A stretch of 64,000 nucleotides of DNA from SAR86 cluster bacterium SAR86E. Its GTDB lineage: Bacteria; Pseudomonadota; Gammaproteobacteria; Magnimaribacterales; D2472. This document shows, in pieces, positions 35,543-46,001 of the stretch (positions are counted from its first letter, which is position 1; every line of letters begins with the position of its first letter). Location of the stretch: the NCBI GenBank assembly GCA_000307935.1, contig AMWX01000002.1:1-64000 (forward strand), written 5' to 3'. Below the pieces are notes generated by a model. It worked only from the letters and a program-made list of their open reading frames with translations, made no database searches and had not been told where the DNA came from. A program made the translations under genes and the position numbers.

Positions 35543-36202
35543 CTATTTGAGTAAAGCCAAAATAGATTCGCCAGCGGTAACCTTGTCGCCAACTTTACAC
35601 TTGGTCTCTGCATCTAGAGGCATGTATATATCAACCCTAGAACCAAATCTTATAAGCCCAAATCTCTCGCCCTGAACAAGCAATTGATCTTGAGAAATAA
35701 AACTGAGAATTCTCCTGGCAATCAACCCCGCAATTTGTACAACTATAATTTTAGTTCCGCTTTCAGTACTAATCACTAAGCTGCTTCTTTCATTTTTATC
35801 ACTGGCTTTGTCCAAACTAGCATTTAAAAATTTTCCTTTTTTATAAACAATCCTTTCTGCCTGTCCTAAAACTGGGCTTCTATTTACATGAACATTAAAC
35901 ACATTCATGAAAACACAGATACGTTTCATTTTGGCAGTATCCATAGAAAGTTCTTCTGGCGGGTAGGCTTCATCTATCAGACACACTTTTCCATCTGCTG
36001 AGCTAATAACCAAATTTTGATCCTGAGGTATATTTCTTTCTGGGTCTCGAAAAAACCAAAGTGTAAAAAAAGTCAGCAAGAAACCAAAGATCGCCAAAGG
36101 CAACCAGAGCATAGATGTGAGGGCAGAAACAATAAAAAAGATTGTTGCAAACTTCCATCCTTCGGGGTGGATGAAAGGTCTTTTTTTTATTGATTTACTC
36201 AT
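35543..36202 (-). CDS. psd: Phosphatidylserine decarboxylase proenzyme (short, archaeal-type)
   Basis: 219 residues, the short Psd class. Two N-terminal hydrophobic segments are followed by SSADGKVCLIDEA and VFMNVFNVHVNRSP. The self-cleavage site is GLIRFGSRVDIYMP, where the Ser of G-S becomes the pyruvoyl group. It lies next to pssA, so the pair forms the complete phosphatidylethanolamine branch. The gene is 64 bases from the NRAMP-like gene. Confidence 0.94.
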   Translation of the reverse strand: MSKSIKKRPFIHPEGWKFATIFFIVSALTSMLWLPLAIFGFLLTFFTLWFFRDPERNIPQDQNLVISSADGKVCLIDEAYPPEELSMDTAKMKRICVFMNVFNVHVNRSPVLGQAERIVYKKGKFLNASLDKASDKNERSSLVISTESGTKIIVVQIAGLIARRILSFISQDQLLVQGERFGLIRFGSRVDIYMPLDAETKCKVGDKVTAGESILALLK

Positions 36203-36265
36203 TTATCTTATCCTAAATTTGGGCAAGTATTTTATGCCATAAAGTCAGGTTTTGAAAACATGAGT

Positions 36266-37579
36266 CTAATTAAAACCAATCATCTGACTATACAAAATTA
36301 ATATTGCCATTGAAAGTTGAAGGCCTAAAGTGATCCAGAGTATAAGTTTAGTAATCGATTTTGGTTGAAGATCTTTGCTTAATTTGCTTGTTAAATACAA
36401 AGCTCCAATGTTGATAACTGGCAAGCCCAAAGCGGCCCAAATGCCAGCAATTAAAAGAAGCGTTATTGGGTTTGGCATTAGGAAATAGGCAATAGCTGAA
36501 AATAATGGTATTACCAATGCAGTGATTTTAATTAATGAGCTGCGAGTATTTTCTTTTTCTGCAACCAAACCCATGGAAATTAAATAGTCTGAGATGGTTC
36601 TAGTAAAGGCTGCCGTTCCAGATAACATAGTTGAAAAAAGAACAAAGAAGGCTAATGGCATGAAAAACCATTTAGCCCAAGTGCCCAAGATAGTTGTGAA
36701 CATATTTAAAAGAGTTTGAATGATGTCGCCATCTGGTGGAGGGTAAAGACCTAATGCATTAAGAACTGCTGCTCCCAACAAGAAAAAGGGTAGCGTACCA
36801 ATTGTTACAAAAAAAACTGTTGCCCAAACATCCGTTTGCATCACCTTAATCCAAGCTTTGACTTCTTGGGGTTCATTGTTGTGCTGAGAATAACCTTTTT
36901 CTAGGCACCAATAAGTGTATGCCATGATTTCTCCATAACTAATCCCAGTAAAGCCAAAAACTGCAAGGGCTAAAGCTGCATGCTCAAATGGAAAAGTGAA
37001 TGAGAGCCCTGTTAAAAGCTGCTGACCTGAAATCGCATAAGGGGTGGATTGCATAGAGATTGCAATTATCAAAGTCACAACAGAAAAAAAGAAAACCATG
37101 CCCAGCAATATTTTTTCAAGAGTTTGATATGTGCCAAGATATAAAACAAACCATGTTACAAAACATGTAGTTAAAACCCATGCCTCAACACTGAGCATTG
37201 GCACCATTAAATTTCCGGCCTCAGCCACAGCACCAGCAAGTCCTCCCATACCAGCAATAGACGGTATAACACCAATAAACATAAACCAAACTAACCAAGA
37301 GGCTTTTTTATCTCTGATGCTTGTCTTTGGCCCAGGCATTTCAGAGAAAGATTCAAGGAAGGTCTTTTTGGTTACAATTACATACCGGCTAATTTCTGCC
37401 TGAATTAAGGGTTTGCTCCAAAGACTTAACAATAACCACCAAAGAAGCGCAAATCCGGTTGCTGCTCCGAGCAAGGGAGACAAAGCAATTGACCCACTGC
37501 CAACAACACTTCCAGTAACAATAATACTAGGACCTATAAATTTTAGGCGCTCAATGAGAGAAGTTGGGGCTTTATTCAT
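36266..37579 (-). CDS. NRAMP-related membrane transporter lacking the canonical metal motifs
   Basis: 437 residues, about 11 membrane helices with the NRAMP (LeuT-like) layout. Helix 1 reads GPSIIVTGSVVGSGSIALSP and lacks the DPGN metal site. Helix 6 reads ALAVFGFTGISYGEIMAYTYW and lacks the MPH motif. Divergent relatives, including bacterial NRAMP-related magnesium transporters, also depart from these motifs. Its cargo is unknown and transition-metal transport should not be assumed. Overlaps the upstream methyltransferase gene by four bases. Confidence 0.85.
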   Translation of the reverse strand: MNKAPTSLIERLKFIGPSIIVTGSVVGSGSIALSPLLGAATGFALLWWLLLSLWSKPLIQAEISRYVIVTKKTFLESFSEMPGPKTSIRDKKASWLVWFMFIGVIPSIAGMGGLAGAVAEAGNLMVPMLSVEAWVLTTCFVTWFVLYLGTYQTLEKILLGMVFFFSVVTLIIAISMQSTPYAISGQQLLTGLSFTFPFEHAALALAVFGFTGISYGEIMAYTYWCLEKGYSQHNNEPQEVKAWIKVMQTDVWATVFFVTIGTLPFFLLGAAVLNALGLYPPPDGDIIQTLLNMFTTILGTWAKWFFMPLAFFVLFSTMLSGTAAFTRTISDYLISMGLVAEKENTRSSLIKITALVIPLFSAIAYFLMPNPITLLLIAGIWAALGLPVINIGALYLTSKLSKDLQPKSITKLILWITLGLQLSMAILILYSQMIGFN

Positions 37580-38211
37580 TTTGTTTTTTGTAAAAATACT
37601 ATGTCTTTTGCTTGAACTTCACATATCCAGTTTCGTTGAGAGGCAATGACTTGAAAAGTTTTTTTAGCATAAAAAGTAACATGAGTAGGGTCTCTTCTAT
37701 AGTACCAATTTTCGAACATGTCGTCTGTTGTTAAAAAAGACGTCATAATACCCAGCCAGCCACCCGGCTTTAAAAGTTTGTCCAGTGTATTAAATTCCTT
37801 GAAAGGATTATAAAAATGTTCTGCTGTCTCGGTGCATGTTATAAAATCATATTTCAGAGATAGCACATTGGTATCAGGATAAAAGAAAGGATCGTAGAGA
37901 GAAACTTTAAAACCATCTTTTTTAAGCATGTCAGCTAAGGCAGGCCCATGGCCACATCCAAAATCTAATCCCCTTGAGTTTGGTAAAATTTTTTCTTTAA
38001 AGGGTATGGCAAGACGTGATAAGAAAGATCTATAGTCAGGATCATCTATCTTATTATTATGTTCTAAATAGCGCTGTCTCTCATTCATGTCTCCAAGAAG
38101 GAAATCTTTATCCAAAAATTTACCGCCACAATAAAAACAGTTCCAATAAATTTTATGGTCAGAGGTTAAAAAACTTTCAACATCCTTCGACCGACAGATA
38201 TTGCAAAGCAT
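37576..38211 (-). CDS. Class I SAM-dependent methyltransferase with N-terminal Cys cluster
   Basis: 211 residues. The N-terminus has CNICRS and NCFYCGGKF, two CxxC pairs that look like a zinc ribbon. A Methyltransf_23-type domain follows with SRGLDFGCGHGPALADML at motif I and YDFITCTETAEHFYNP at motif II-III. The substrate is unknown. It is coupled to the NRAMP-like gene and lies 2 bases after an SRPBCC gene. Confidence 0.85.
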   Translation of the reverse strand: MLCNICRSKDVESFLTSDHKIYWNCFYCGGKFLDKDFLLGDMNERQRYLEHNNKIDDPDYRSFLSRLAIPFKEKILPNSRGLDFGCGHGPALADMLKKDGFKVSLYDPFFYPDTNVLSLKYDFITCTETAEHFYNPFKEFNTLDKLLKPGGWLGIMTSFLTTDDMFENWYYRRDPTHVTFYAKKTFQVIASQRNWICEVQAKDIVFLQKTK

Positions 38212-38213
38212 TT

Positions 38214-38597
38214 CTATAGAATTTTTTTTATCCCATCAATTGAGATTAGCATGCCTTGATGAATGCCCTCTGCAAATACCTCTGGAGATATCTCAGTGGT
38301 CCATGCCAATGAGCACTCCTGATCATTGATTTCAGATATTTTCATCGTAGCAAGATGATGGTCTATTGGGGCAGGCGTCTCGATGGCAGTATACTGAAGG
38401 ATCATTTTCTTTTGATCGCACTTAAGTATTTTTTCAGTTATCTGGCCCATCCCAGCCATTTCAAAATATCGACAATCATCTTTAAGTGATATTTTTTCAA
38501 TTGTAGGCACCCAGTCACACCGCTCAAAATCTGAAAGAATAGTCCAAAGATCTTTTGCTGAGCAAGGAAAAGTCGATTCTGCTTTCAAGGTTTTCAT
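38214..38597 (-). CDS. SRPBCC (START-like) family protein
   Basis: 127 residues. The opening MKTLKAESTFPCSAKDLWTILSDFERCDWV is typical of polyketide-cyclase/dehydrase-like helix-grip proteins that enclose a hydrophobic ligand. The mid segment gives antiparallel strands and the C-terminus a long helix. The ligand is unknown. It sits between a DUF952 gene (directly adjacent) and the methyltransferase. Confidence 0.82.
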   Translation of the reverse strand: MKTLKAESTFPCSAKDLWTILSDFERCDWVPTIEKISLKDDCRYFEMAGMGQITEKILKCDQKKMILQYTAIETPAPIDHHLATMKISEINDQECSLAWTTEISPEVFAEGIHQGMLISIDGIKKIL

Positions 38598-38969
38598 TTA
38601 GCTAGCTCTTGTCTCGGCTTTCAACAATATCTCAATAGGCACCTCAAAAGCATCTTTCTTTAATTGCCATGAGCTTGAAACGTCACCTAACTCTAATTGG
38701 CCATAATAATGAGGAAATACTCCCAAACGTTTGCCAGAAGGTATGGGGGTTTCAAATTTAAGTTTATTTTTAATTCTAGATTGGTCTAACTGAAGCAACA
38801 TAACTTTTTCTTCTTCGTTAAAATATAATGATAGAGTTAAATGTAACTGAGATAAAAAAGATAGGTGAACAAAACCATCTTTTTGATCAAGCTCAGTAGA
38901 AATAATTCCTGAAGCTTGAGCTTGGCCCCACTCTTCCAGCGTGAGAACCTTGAACACTTCGTTTTGCAT
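38598..38969 (-). CDS. DUF952-family protein
   Basis: 123 residues from ATG 38969. The family core is KVLTLEEWGQAQASG, DGFVHLSFLSQL and the C-terminal HYYGQLELGDV, matching DUF952 (ART-like fold). An in-frame opening to 39008 would overlap the next gene and is not used. Function unknown. Ten bases separate it from the DUF6580 gene, in the same direction. Confidence 0.85.
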   Translation of the reverse strand: MQNEVFKVLTLEEWGQAQASGIISTELDQKDGFVHLSFLSQLHLTLSLYFNEEEKVMLLQLDQSRIKNKLKFETPIPSGKRLGVFPHYYGQLELGDVSSSWQLKKDAFEVPIEILLKAETRAS

Positions 38970-38979
38970 AAATGAGTTT

Positions 38980-39477
38980 TTAAGTTTTTGCCAACACCAA
39001 CTTATCAATAAGCTTAATATTTGACTGAGAGACGCTCATGTAAAAGTTTTCTGCGAAATGAAACAGTAATACATATAATCCTGTGCTGACTGCTAATTTA
39101 AAATCAAAGGGTATCGCTGCAATCAATGTGTTCAAAAGAGATCCGCCGCTCGATAACCATACGGCTCCATTGACTGTTACATGCCAGATAAATACTGCGG
39201 ACAAACTTCCCCATAAAAGACTATCACTCTTTCGGCTAATATAAGGAGTCACTGCAAAGACCATCAACATTATAAAAAATACTATCGAGTTGACTGGTTG
39301 TAAAAATAAATTTGTAAATGCAATGATGCAAACTGGCAGCAGATGTTGAATGAGCTTATCATCGGTAAGCCTTGGCATAAAGACTGCCAGTGCTAACAAC
39401 GGAGTAAAGTTTGTTGGCAATCCAATAAATCTACTGGCAATCAACAAAGCTAAAAAAAATACAACATTCTTTAACAT
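38980..39477 (-). CDS. DUF6580-family membrane protein, candidate corrinoid transporter
   Basis: 165 residues from ATG 39477, which has AGAGGAAA upstream. About five membrane helices are visible. GLPTNFTPLLALAVFMPRL and AVWLSSGGSLLNTLIAAIPFDFKLAVSTGLYVLLF match the family of putative S-component-like transporters. A single Cys at residue 50 lies in a membrane segment. It lies downstream of the corrinoid adenosyltransferase, BtuB-like receptor and MetH in the same direction, and no BtuCDF importer is present here, so a role in B12 import is plausible but unproven. Confidence 0.75.
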   Translation of the reverse strand: MLKNVVFFLALLIASRFIGLPTNFTPLLALAVFMPRLTDDKLIQHLLPVCIIAFTNLFLQPVNSIVFFIMLMVFAVTPYISRKSDSLLWGSLSAVFIWHVTVNGAVWLSSGGSLLNTLIAAIPFDFKLAVSTGLYVLLFHFAENFYMSVSQSNIKLIDKLVLAKT

Positions 39478-39534
39478 TAATTTCCTCTTTATCTTATAAG
39501 TCATAGAAATGAATATTATAAATCATCTATTATT

Positions 39535-40140
39535 TTAAAGATCAACGCCCTTGCGTGCCTTTATACCTGAATTATAAGCGTGTTTGACTTCCTTTATTTC
39601 AGAGACCGTATCAGCCCACTCAGTCAATGCTTTCCCGCCGCCCCGACCTGTTACTACAACAGATTGATCTACTGGCCGATTATTGAGCGCCTCTAAAACT
39701 CTATCTTCATTAAGGTATTTAAAACTTAACATGTAGGTGAGCTCATCTAATACAACCAAATGATAACGATCGTCTTGTAACATTTCTTCTGCAATGGCCC
39801 AACTTTTTTTAGCTGCAATAATGTCAGTTGACCGATCTTGGGTTTCCCATGTAAATCCGGTTTTCATTTGATGAAATGAGACAGCGGGGCATCTATCACG
39901 AACAAAGATTTCTTCACCTGAAAGTTGTTGGCCTTTAATAAATTGCACTATCCCAACCTTATATTTATAGCCTAATGCTCGCATTACCATCCCAAATGCT
40001 GAGCTTGACTTACCTTTACCATTTCCGGTCAGCAATATTCCAACTCCTTTCTCAATAGTTGCCGCTGCAATTGATGCATCAATATTTTCCTTGAGCTTTT
40101 TCATTTTTTTCTTATGGATTTTATGCTGCTGGTCCGTCAT
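39535..40140 (-). CDS. cobO: Cob(I)alamin adenosyltransferase, CobO/BtuR type
   Basis: 201 residues. The P-loop is LLTGNGKGKSSSAFGMVMRALG with an inverted-orientation Walker A, and the CobA/BtuR signatures VGIVQFIKG and VLDELTYMLSFKYL are present. It adds adenosyl to cob(I)alamin or cobinamide for salvage. Its place 52 bases after the BtuB-like gene supports corrinoid scavenging. The rest of B12 synthesis is not in the window. Confidence 0.94.
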   Translation of the reverse strand: MTDQQHKIHKKKMKKLKENIDASIAAATIEKGVGILLTGNGKGKSSSAFGMVMRALGYKYKVGIVQFIKGQQLSGEEIFVRDRCPAVSFHQMKTGFTWETQDRSTDIIAAKKSWAIAEEMLQDDRYHLVVLDELTYMLSFKYLNEDRVLEALNNRPVDQSVVVTGRGGGKALTEWADTVSEIKEVKHAYNSGIKARKGVDL

Positions 40141-40192
40141 TCTTTCTCTCTTATTTTTACTCTCACTATATCAGTTGATGAAACTCTGTTTT

Positions 40193-42100
40193 CTAAAATC
40201 TATAGCGCAATCCAAAATGAGCTCCAAATCCTAAAGCTTGGTAGGAATAGACCTCTTCGTAATTCTCATCGAGCAAATTATCAAGCCTAAGATAAATATC
40301 TAACTTTTCATTCGCGCTGAAGTTTGCACTGATATTGACTAATGTGAATCCATCCAATGTTTGCTTGTTAGGAAAAACTATATCTTCCTGAGAACCATTA
40401 AATTGGATATTAGTATTTACATGTAAATTTTTCCTTGCTTGCCAAGATAAATTTAAACTTGAAATATTTCGCGGTCGACGAACCTCATCTTGATATTGTC
40501 CGTTCGCATCTAGCTCTACAGAGTCTGTAAATGTGTATGAGGCATAAATAGATAGCATATCCGTGAGCTGACCAGACAAATAAAGCTCAATCCCCTCCCG
40601 CTTGCTGAGCCCCTGCTTATTAATTGCTGTATAGCCAAAGGTGATAGGATCAAGTGAGTTCCCATCAATTTCATTTTCAAGCTCGGAATTAAAAAATGTT
40701 GCGGCTAAGTTTAGACTGCCTTGAAAAAATTTTTGGTCAATTCCAAGCTCCCAGTTTACAGACTCTTCTGGCTCTAAAAATGGATTGCCAATAAAGTTTG
40801 TATAAAATCCAAAACGTTCAGTAAAAGTTGGATTTTTGACTGCTGTGCCATAGGCGCTGCGAATACTTGCATCATCATTAAGCTCATAAATCACTTCAAG
40901 CCTTGATGTGTTTGCATTTTTAAATTCAGAATTATCATCAACTCTGGTGCTTGCAGCTATAGTAAGTTTTTCAGAAATGTCAGCTCGATACTCTAAAGCT
41001 ATACTGTCTGTATTTCGAGTACGATCTTGATTTGGATCAAAAACTCCATAGCTACCATAATCATTTACAATGCCGCGCTGTTGAAAATTTTCTTCTTCGC
41101 GCTCAATTAACATGGATATCCGTCGAGATAGATCACCCAAAAATAATGATCCAATAAAACGATATTGATCTTTCGAAGAGTTGGTTGAAGTGCCTAAAAT
41201 ATTTTTATTAAAATCTTCATTGTCGTTTTCTGATTGAGAAATTAAAAGCTGATGTTGCCACTTATTGTTTATAGAAACATAGCCAGCCTTGAGTCCAAAT
41301 GCTGAATTTTGAAATTCTGATTTATTATCTTGGTCGTCAACCAAGCCATCAAAGTTAACATCTGCATCATACTCATTCATGCCGTCTGATTGGCGCGCCG
41401 AAAAATCAAACCGTAATTGATTGTTGACATTCAATCCCGATTTAAAGTTTATTTTTGTATTTTCATAGCCATCCTTTTCAAAACCAGTTCGAGCAATATT
41501 GTCACCCTCGGTTTGCAAGAAGCTTACTCCAAGGCGAGCATCAAACTTCCCATTGTTAATGCCTGCACTAAAACCATTATTTTGTGTGTCAAAACTTCCG
41601 CTTTCAACAAAAACTCTAGCACTCAAGGATTGCTCTGCGCTTTGAGTAATAATGTTGATAACACCTGCTAATGCATCACTACCCTGCATTGAGCTCTGAG
41701 GGCCACGAATAATTTCAATGCGCTCAATGTCTGAAGCTACCAATGTACCCCAATTAAGCTCATCACTTTGAGATGCATTGTTTGCCTCAATGCCATCAAT
41801 CAAAACAAGAAGATGATTTGCTTCGCCCCCCCTTATTCTTATTTGAGTTTGTGATCCTTGAACGCCACTTCTGCTAACAGCAAGCCCTGGTACATCTCGA
41901 AGAAGATCACTGACACTGGTAACTGCTCTATTTTTGATCTCTTCTCTATCAATGACAGTGATGGCATTGGCAGATCGTCTAGAATCAATAGGAAGAAGAG
42001 AAGCGTTAACTAAAAGTTCTTCTATCTGATTGTCTAATACCTGTGCAAAAGCAAAGTTCGTAATAAGCGATACTAAAAGTATCAAAAGTAAGTTTTTCAT
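40193..42100 (-). CDS. btuB: TonB-dependent vitamin B12 receptor, BtuB-like
   Basis: 635 residues. Signal peptide of about 19 residues, then a TonB-box-like IEELLVNA. The plug domain contains ITVIDREEIKNRAVTSVSDLLRDVPG and IERIEIIRGPQSSMQGSDALAGVINIIT. A 22-strand barrel follows and ends in an aromatic residue (GLRYRF). The plug sequence and neighbours (cobO, metH) favour B12 over iron-siderophore. 77 bases separate it from metH; no complete cobalamin riboswitch fits in that gap. Confidence 0.9.
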   Translation of the reverse strand: MKNLLLILLVSLITNFAFAQVLDNQIEELLVNASLLPIDSRRSANAITVIDREEIKNRAVTSVSDLLRDVPGLAVSRSGVQGSQTQIRIRGGEANHLLVLIDGIEANNASQSDELNWGTLVASDIERIEIIRGPQSSMQGSDALAGVINIITQSAEQSLSARVFVESGSFDTQNNGFSAGINNGKFDARLGVSFLQTEGDNIARTGFEKDGYENTKINFKSGLNVNNQLRFDFSARQSDGMNEYDADVNFDGLVDDQDNKSEFQNSAFGLKAGYVSINNKWQHQLLISQSENDNEDFNKNILGTSTNSSKDQYRFIGSLFLGDLSRRISMLIEREEENFQQRGIVNDYGSYGVFDPNQDRTRNTDSIALEYRADISEKLTIAASTRVDDNSEFKNANTSRLEVIYELNDDASIRSAYGTAVKNPTFTERFGFYTNFIGNPFLEPEESVNWELGIDQKFFQGSLNLAATFFNSELENEIDGNSLDPITFGYTAINKQGLSKREGIELYLSGQLTDMLSIYASYTFTDSVELDANGQYQDEVRRPRNISSLNLSWQARKNLHVNTNIQFNGSQEDIVFPNKQTLDGFTLVNISANFSANEKLDIYLRLDNLLDENYEEVYSYQALGFGAHFGLRYRF

Positions 42101-42177
42101 TAAATTTTCCTTGCTTTGATAAAAGCGTATATGTTTTTTATTAAGACCGTAGCTATATTAAAAATTAATCGTTTTAA

Positions 42178-45100
42178 TCAATAACCCAATACGGGAGCAA
42201 GCCAAGTTTCATTTTCATCTATGCTTTCTTCACGTGCTTTTGCATATTCCTCTAACTGATCCTTATCAACCCTGCCTAGCTGAAAGTAATGAGATTCAGG
42301 ATGAGAAAAATAAAGACCGCTGACGCTTGCAGTTGGCCACATTGCTAATGAATCCGTGAGCGTTAAATCAATTGCATTTTCAACATCAAGCAACTCCCAG
42401 ATATCTAACTTTTGTCGATGATCTGGGCATGAGGGATAGCCTGGAGCAGGTCGAATGCCCTGATACTTTTCTTTGATTAACTCATCATTATTCAAGTTTT
42501 CTGATTTTGCATAGCCCCAGAAATTTGAACGAGCTTGGTAATGTGCCCACTCAGCAAAAGCTTCTGCAAAACGATCAGCTAATGCTTTAAGGATGATTGA
42601 ATTGTAATCATCAAGGTTTTCTTCAAACCTTTGAATATGATCTTCAATCCCATGCCCTGCAGTAACTGCAAAAGCGCCAATATAATCATCTTTATCGTCA
42701 ATAAAATCAGCTAGCGAATGTGAATCTAAGTCTTCTCTAGATTTTTGCTGGCGCAAACAATGCAGAATAAGCTCTTCATTTGAGCCATCAGATTTATTTA
42801 TTGCAATTGCATCACCGATAGAGCGAGCCGGGAATAAACCAATGACCCCCTTTGGATTGAGCCATTTCTCTTTCATCAACTGGCTAAGGATTGATTGTGT
42901 ATCATCCCATAATTTTCTAGCCTCCGGACCTTTGATGGGGTCTGAAAGTATGTCTGGAAATCTGCCACTAAATTCCCAGGCATTGAAATATGGCATCCAA
43001 TCTATGAATTCATGCAGCTCTTCTAAACTTGGCGCTAAGTTTGTGATTCCAAGTTTTAACGGCGCTGATGTTTTCTTGGCCATATCAATTTTTGGCTTCC
43101 TTGCAATAGCATCAGCAAAGGGCCTTAGGGGGGATTTAGCTCGAGCAGCATATGCATCTCTTTTATTTGCGTGGGCAACAGCAAGCTCTTCGCCATAGAC
43201 ATCTGGGTCACCAATAAGCCTTTGAGCAACGCTTACTGCCCTAGATGCATCTTTAACATAAACTACCGTTCCATTATAGTTAGGATCAATTTTAACTGAA
43301 GTATGAGCTGGACTAGTGGTTGCGCCTCCAATAAGAAGCGGGATGGAAAGGCCTCGTCGATCCATTTCTTTTGCCACTCCTACCATTTCATCAAGTGATG
43401 GAGTGATTAAGCCAGATAATCCTATTAGATCGCAATTTTCTTTTTCTGCCACATCTAATATTTTATCAGTTGGCACCATAACCCCTAGGTCAATAACTTC
43501 AAAGTTATTACATTGCAAAACAACTCCAACAATATTTTTTCCAATATCATGAACATCGCCCTTAACTGTCGCTAGGACCATTTTGCCGTTAGATTGCATT
43601 TCACCGCCACCCTTTTCTTCTTCAATAAAAGGAACGAGATAGGCTACTGCTTTTTTCATCACTCGGGCAGATTTGATGACTTGCGGGAGAAACATTTTTC
43701 CTGCGCCAAAAAGATCACCTACTCTATTCATGCCGTCCATCAATGGGCCCTCTATAACATCTAGTGGCTTTTCTGCTAACAGTCTTGCCTCTTCTACATC
43801 CTCAATAACGAATGTGTCCACTCCAGTTACCAGTGAATGATTGAGACGATCATTCACTTGAAGATTTCGCCAATCTTGATCTTGATTGATAACAGAAGAA
43901 GATTTGCTATCAGCATATTTAGGGGCTAGCTCTAACAATTGCTCGGTCGCATTAGGGCTTCTATTCAGAATGACATCTTCTACAGCATCACGAAGCTCTA
44001 ATGGAATATCATCATAAATTGCAAGTTGTCCTGCATTTACTATTGCCATTGTTAAGCCATTTTTAATAGCATGATATAAAAACACGGAGTGCATGGCTTC
44101 CCGCAGAACATTGTTCCCTCTAAAGCTAAATGAAACATTTGAAAGTCCGCCAGATATAGAAACACCAGGACAAACTTTTTTTATCTCTGCACAAGCTTCA
44201 ATAAATGAAAGGCCATATTCATTATGCTCTTCAATCCCGGTTGCAACTGCAAAGACATTTGGATCAAAAATAATGTCCCTTGGATCCATTTCAACAGTGT
44301 TTAGCAGAATATCGTATGCTCGTTTACATATTTCTACTTTCCTTTGCAACGTCTCAGCTTGACCTTCCTCATCAAAAGCCATGACAACGACTGCTGCGCC
44401 ATGGCGTTTTACTAGTCTTGCCTGTTCAATAAATTGCTCTTCTCCTTCCTTCATGGATATTGAATTAACAATTGCCTTACCTTGTATACATTTAAGCCCA
44501 GCTTCAATGATTGACCATTTGCTTGAATCAACCATAATTGGAACTCGAGAAATATCTGGCTCTCCAGCAATTAAATTTAAGAATTTGACCATTGCAAATT
44601 CTGAATCCAGCATTCCTTCATCCATATTTATATCGATGATTTGTGCCCCATTCTCAACTTGTTGACGAGCTACTTGAATCGCAGCCTCATAATCTCCTGC
44701 CTCAATTAATTTTCTAAATATTGCAGAGCCAGTAACATTTGTACGTTCACCAATATTTATAAATAAACTTTCCGAACTTATTTCAAGAGGCTCAAGCCCA
44801 CTAAGTAACATTGCTTCTGCTGCATCAACCACTTTTCTTGGGGGCAAATCAGACACAACATCTCTTATGAGTTCTATGTGACTGGGAGTAGTTCCGCAAC
44901 AACCACCAACAATGTTCAGGAGTCCTTCTTGTCCAAACTCTTTAATTATCTCAGCCATTTCAGCAGCTGTTTGGTCATATTCACCAAATTGATTTGGCAT
45001 TCCTGCATTGGGATGAGCGCTAACATAACAATTAGAAATTTGGGATAATTTCTGCAGAAAAGGTCTGAGCTCAGCAGCTCCCAAAGCGCAATTAAGTCCT

Positions 45101-45840
45101 ATAGAGATAGGATTGGCATGTCTTACTGAGTGCCAAAAAGCTTCTGTTGTCTGGCCAGATAATGTTCTACCAGAAGCATCTGTTATAGTGCCCGAAATCA
45201 TTATCGGTATATCAATACCTCTGCTCTTTGCGACACAATCAATAGCAAATATTGCAGCTTTGGCATTCAGAGTATCAAAAACAGTTTCAACTAAAAGTAA
45301 ATCTGCGCCACCATCAATCAAGGCTTCTGTAGCTTCGCTAAAAGTTGAAACGAGTTGATCAAAATTAATATTTCGCTGAGATGGATCTTCAACATCCGGG
45401 CTAAGTGAGCAGGTTCGATTTGTGGGCCCTAAGACTCCTGCAACAAAAATATCTTGTCCAGTTTCTTGAATTGCATCATCTGCTGCCTTACGCGCTAATT
45501 TAGCTGCTTCAAAATTTAACTCATGAACCAATTCTTCCATTTCATAATCTGCCATAGATGGCGCATTAGAGTTAAAAGTATTGGTCTCAATAATGTTAGC
45601 CCCGGCATCTATATATTTCCTATGAATTTCAGAAATAATACCAGGCTGAGTTAGCGTAAGCAGATCATTATTGCCCTTTAAATCACATGACCATGAATCA
45701 AAACGTTTTCCACGATAGTCTTTCTCTTGTAGGTCATGAGCTTGAATCATTGTTCCCATGGCGCCATCAAGCAAAAGAATTTGCTTGTCTAAAATCTGGC
45801 TAAGTTTGATACGAAGCGAAGTGTCTATATTTTCCGACAT
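42178..45840 (-). CDS. metH: Cobalamin-dependent methionine synthase
   Basis: 1220 residues with all four modules in order. Homocysteine domain: DGAMGTMIQ, zinc ligands in GLNCALGA and GGCCGTTP. Pterin domain: [16 protein letters not shown] and [10 protein letters not shown]12 domain: [28 protein letters not shown], whose His is the cobalt ligand. C-terminal reactivation domain: [15 protein letters not shown] and [21 protein letters not shown]. It methylates homocysteine using methyltetrahydrofolate. The corrinoid need is met by the neighbouring uptake genes. Confidence 0.98.
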   Translation of the reverse strand: MSENIDTSLRIKLSQILDKQILLLDGAMGTMIQAHDLQEKDYRGKRFDSWSCDLKGNNDLLTLTQPGIISEIHRKYIDAGANIIETNTFNSNAPSMADYEMEELVHELNFEAAKLARKAADDAIQETGQDIFVAGVLGPTNRTCSLSPDVEDPSQRNINFDQLVSTFSEATEALIDGGADLLLVETVFDTLNAKAAIFAIDCVAKSRGIDIPIMISGTITDASGRTLSGQTTEAFWHSVRHANPISIGLNCALGAAELRPFLQKLSQISNCYVSAHPNAGMPNQFGEYDQTAAEMAEIIKEFGQEGLLNIVGGCCGTTPSHIELIRDVVSDLPPRKVVDAAEAMLLSGLEPLEISSESLFINIGERTNVTGSAIFRKLIEAGDYEAAIQVARQQVENGAQIIDINMDEGMLDSEFAMVKFLNLIAGEPDISRVPIMVDSSKWSIIEAGLKCIQGKAIVNSISMKEGEEQFIEQARLVKRHGAAVVVMAFDEEGQAETLQRKVEICKRAYDILLNTVEMDPRDIIFDPNVFAVATGIEEHNEYGLSFIEACAEIKKVCPGVSISGGLSNVSFSFRGNNVLREAMHSVFLYHAIKNGLTMAIVNAGQLAIYDDIPLELRDAVEDVILNRSPNATEQLLELAPKYADSKSSSVINQDQDWRNLQVNDRLNHSLVTGVDTFVIEDVEEARLLAEKPLDVIEGPLMDGMNRVGDLFGAGKMFLPQVIKSARVMKKAVAYLVPFIEEEKGGGEMQSNGKMVLATVKGDVHDIGKNIVGVVLQCNNFEVIDLGVMVPTDKILDVAEKENCDLIGLSGLITPSLDEMVGVAKEMDRRGLSIPLLIGGATTSPAHTSVKIDPNYNGTVVYVKDASRAVSVAQRLIGDPDVYGEELAVAHANKRDAYAARAKSPLRPFADAIARKPKIDMAKKTSAPLKLGITNLAPSLEELHEFIDWMPYFNAWEFSGRFPDILSDPIKGPEARKLWDDTQSILSQLMKEKWLNPKGVIGLFPARSIGDAIAINKSDGSNEELILHCLRQQKSREDLDSHSLADFIDDKDDYIGAFAVTAGHGIEDHIQRFEENLDDYNSIILKALADRFAEAFAEWAHYQARSNFWGYAKSENLNNDELIKEKYQGIRPAPGYPSCPDHRQKLDIWELLDVENAIDLTLTDSLAMWPTASVSGLYFSHPESHYFQLGRVDKDQLEEYAKAREESIDENETWLAPVLGY

Positions 45841-46001
45841 ATTTATTCTAATAGTTATGGCAAGATTTAACTTTAACTTTATAACTCCCGGAATTCTTTC
45901 CGTTTTAGCACTTATTTTTTATCGCAGCAATAGGATCAAATCACGATAATGCATGATTATAGTTGTTGAAAATTATTTTGCAAAAATAGCTTGTATATTT
46001 A

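Noticed and set aside
44381-44665. Long open frames antisense to metH
   Set aside because: They are shadows caused by the codon use of the long metH gene and have no family match or start signals.
45857-45949. 30-codon plus-strand frame with a hydrophobic middle upstream of metH
   Set aside because: It overlaps the metH promoter region, has no Shine-Dalgarno and no other support for being a gene.
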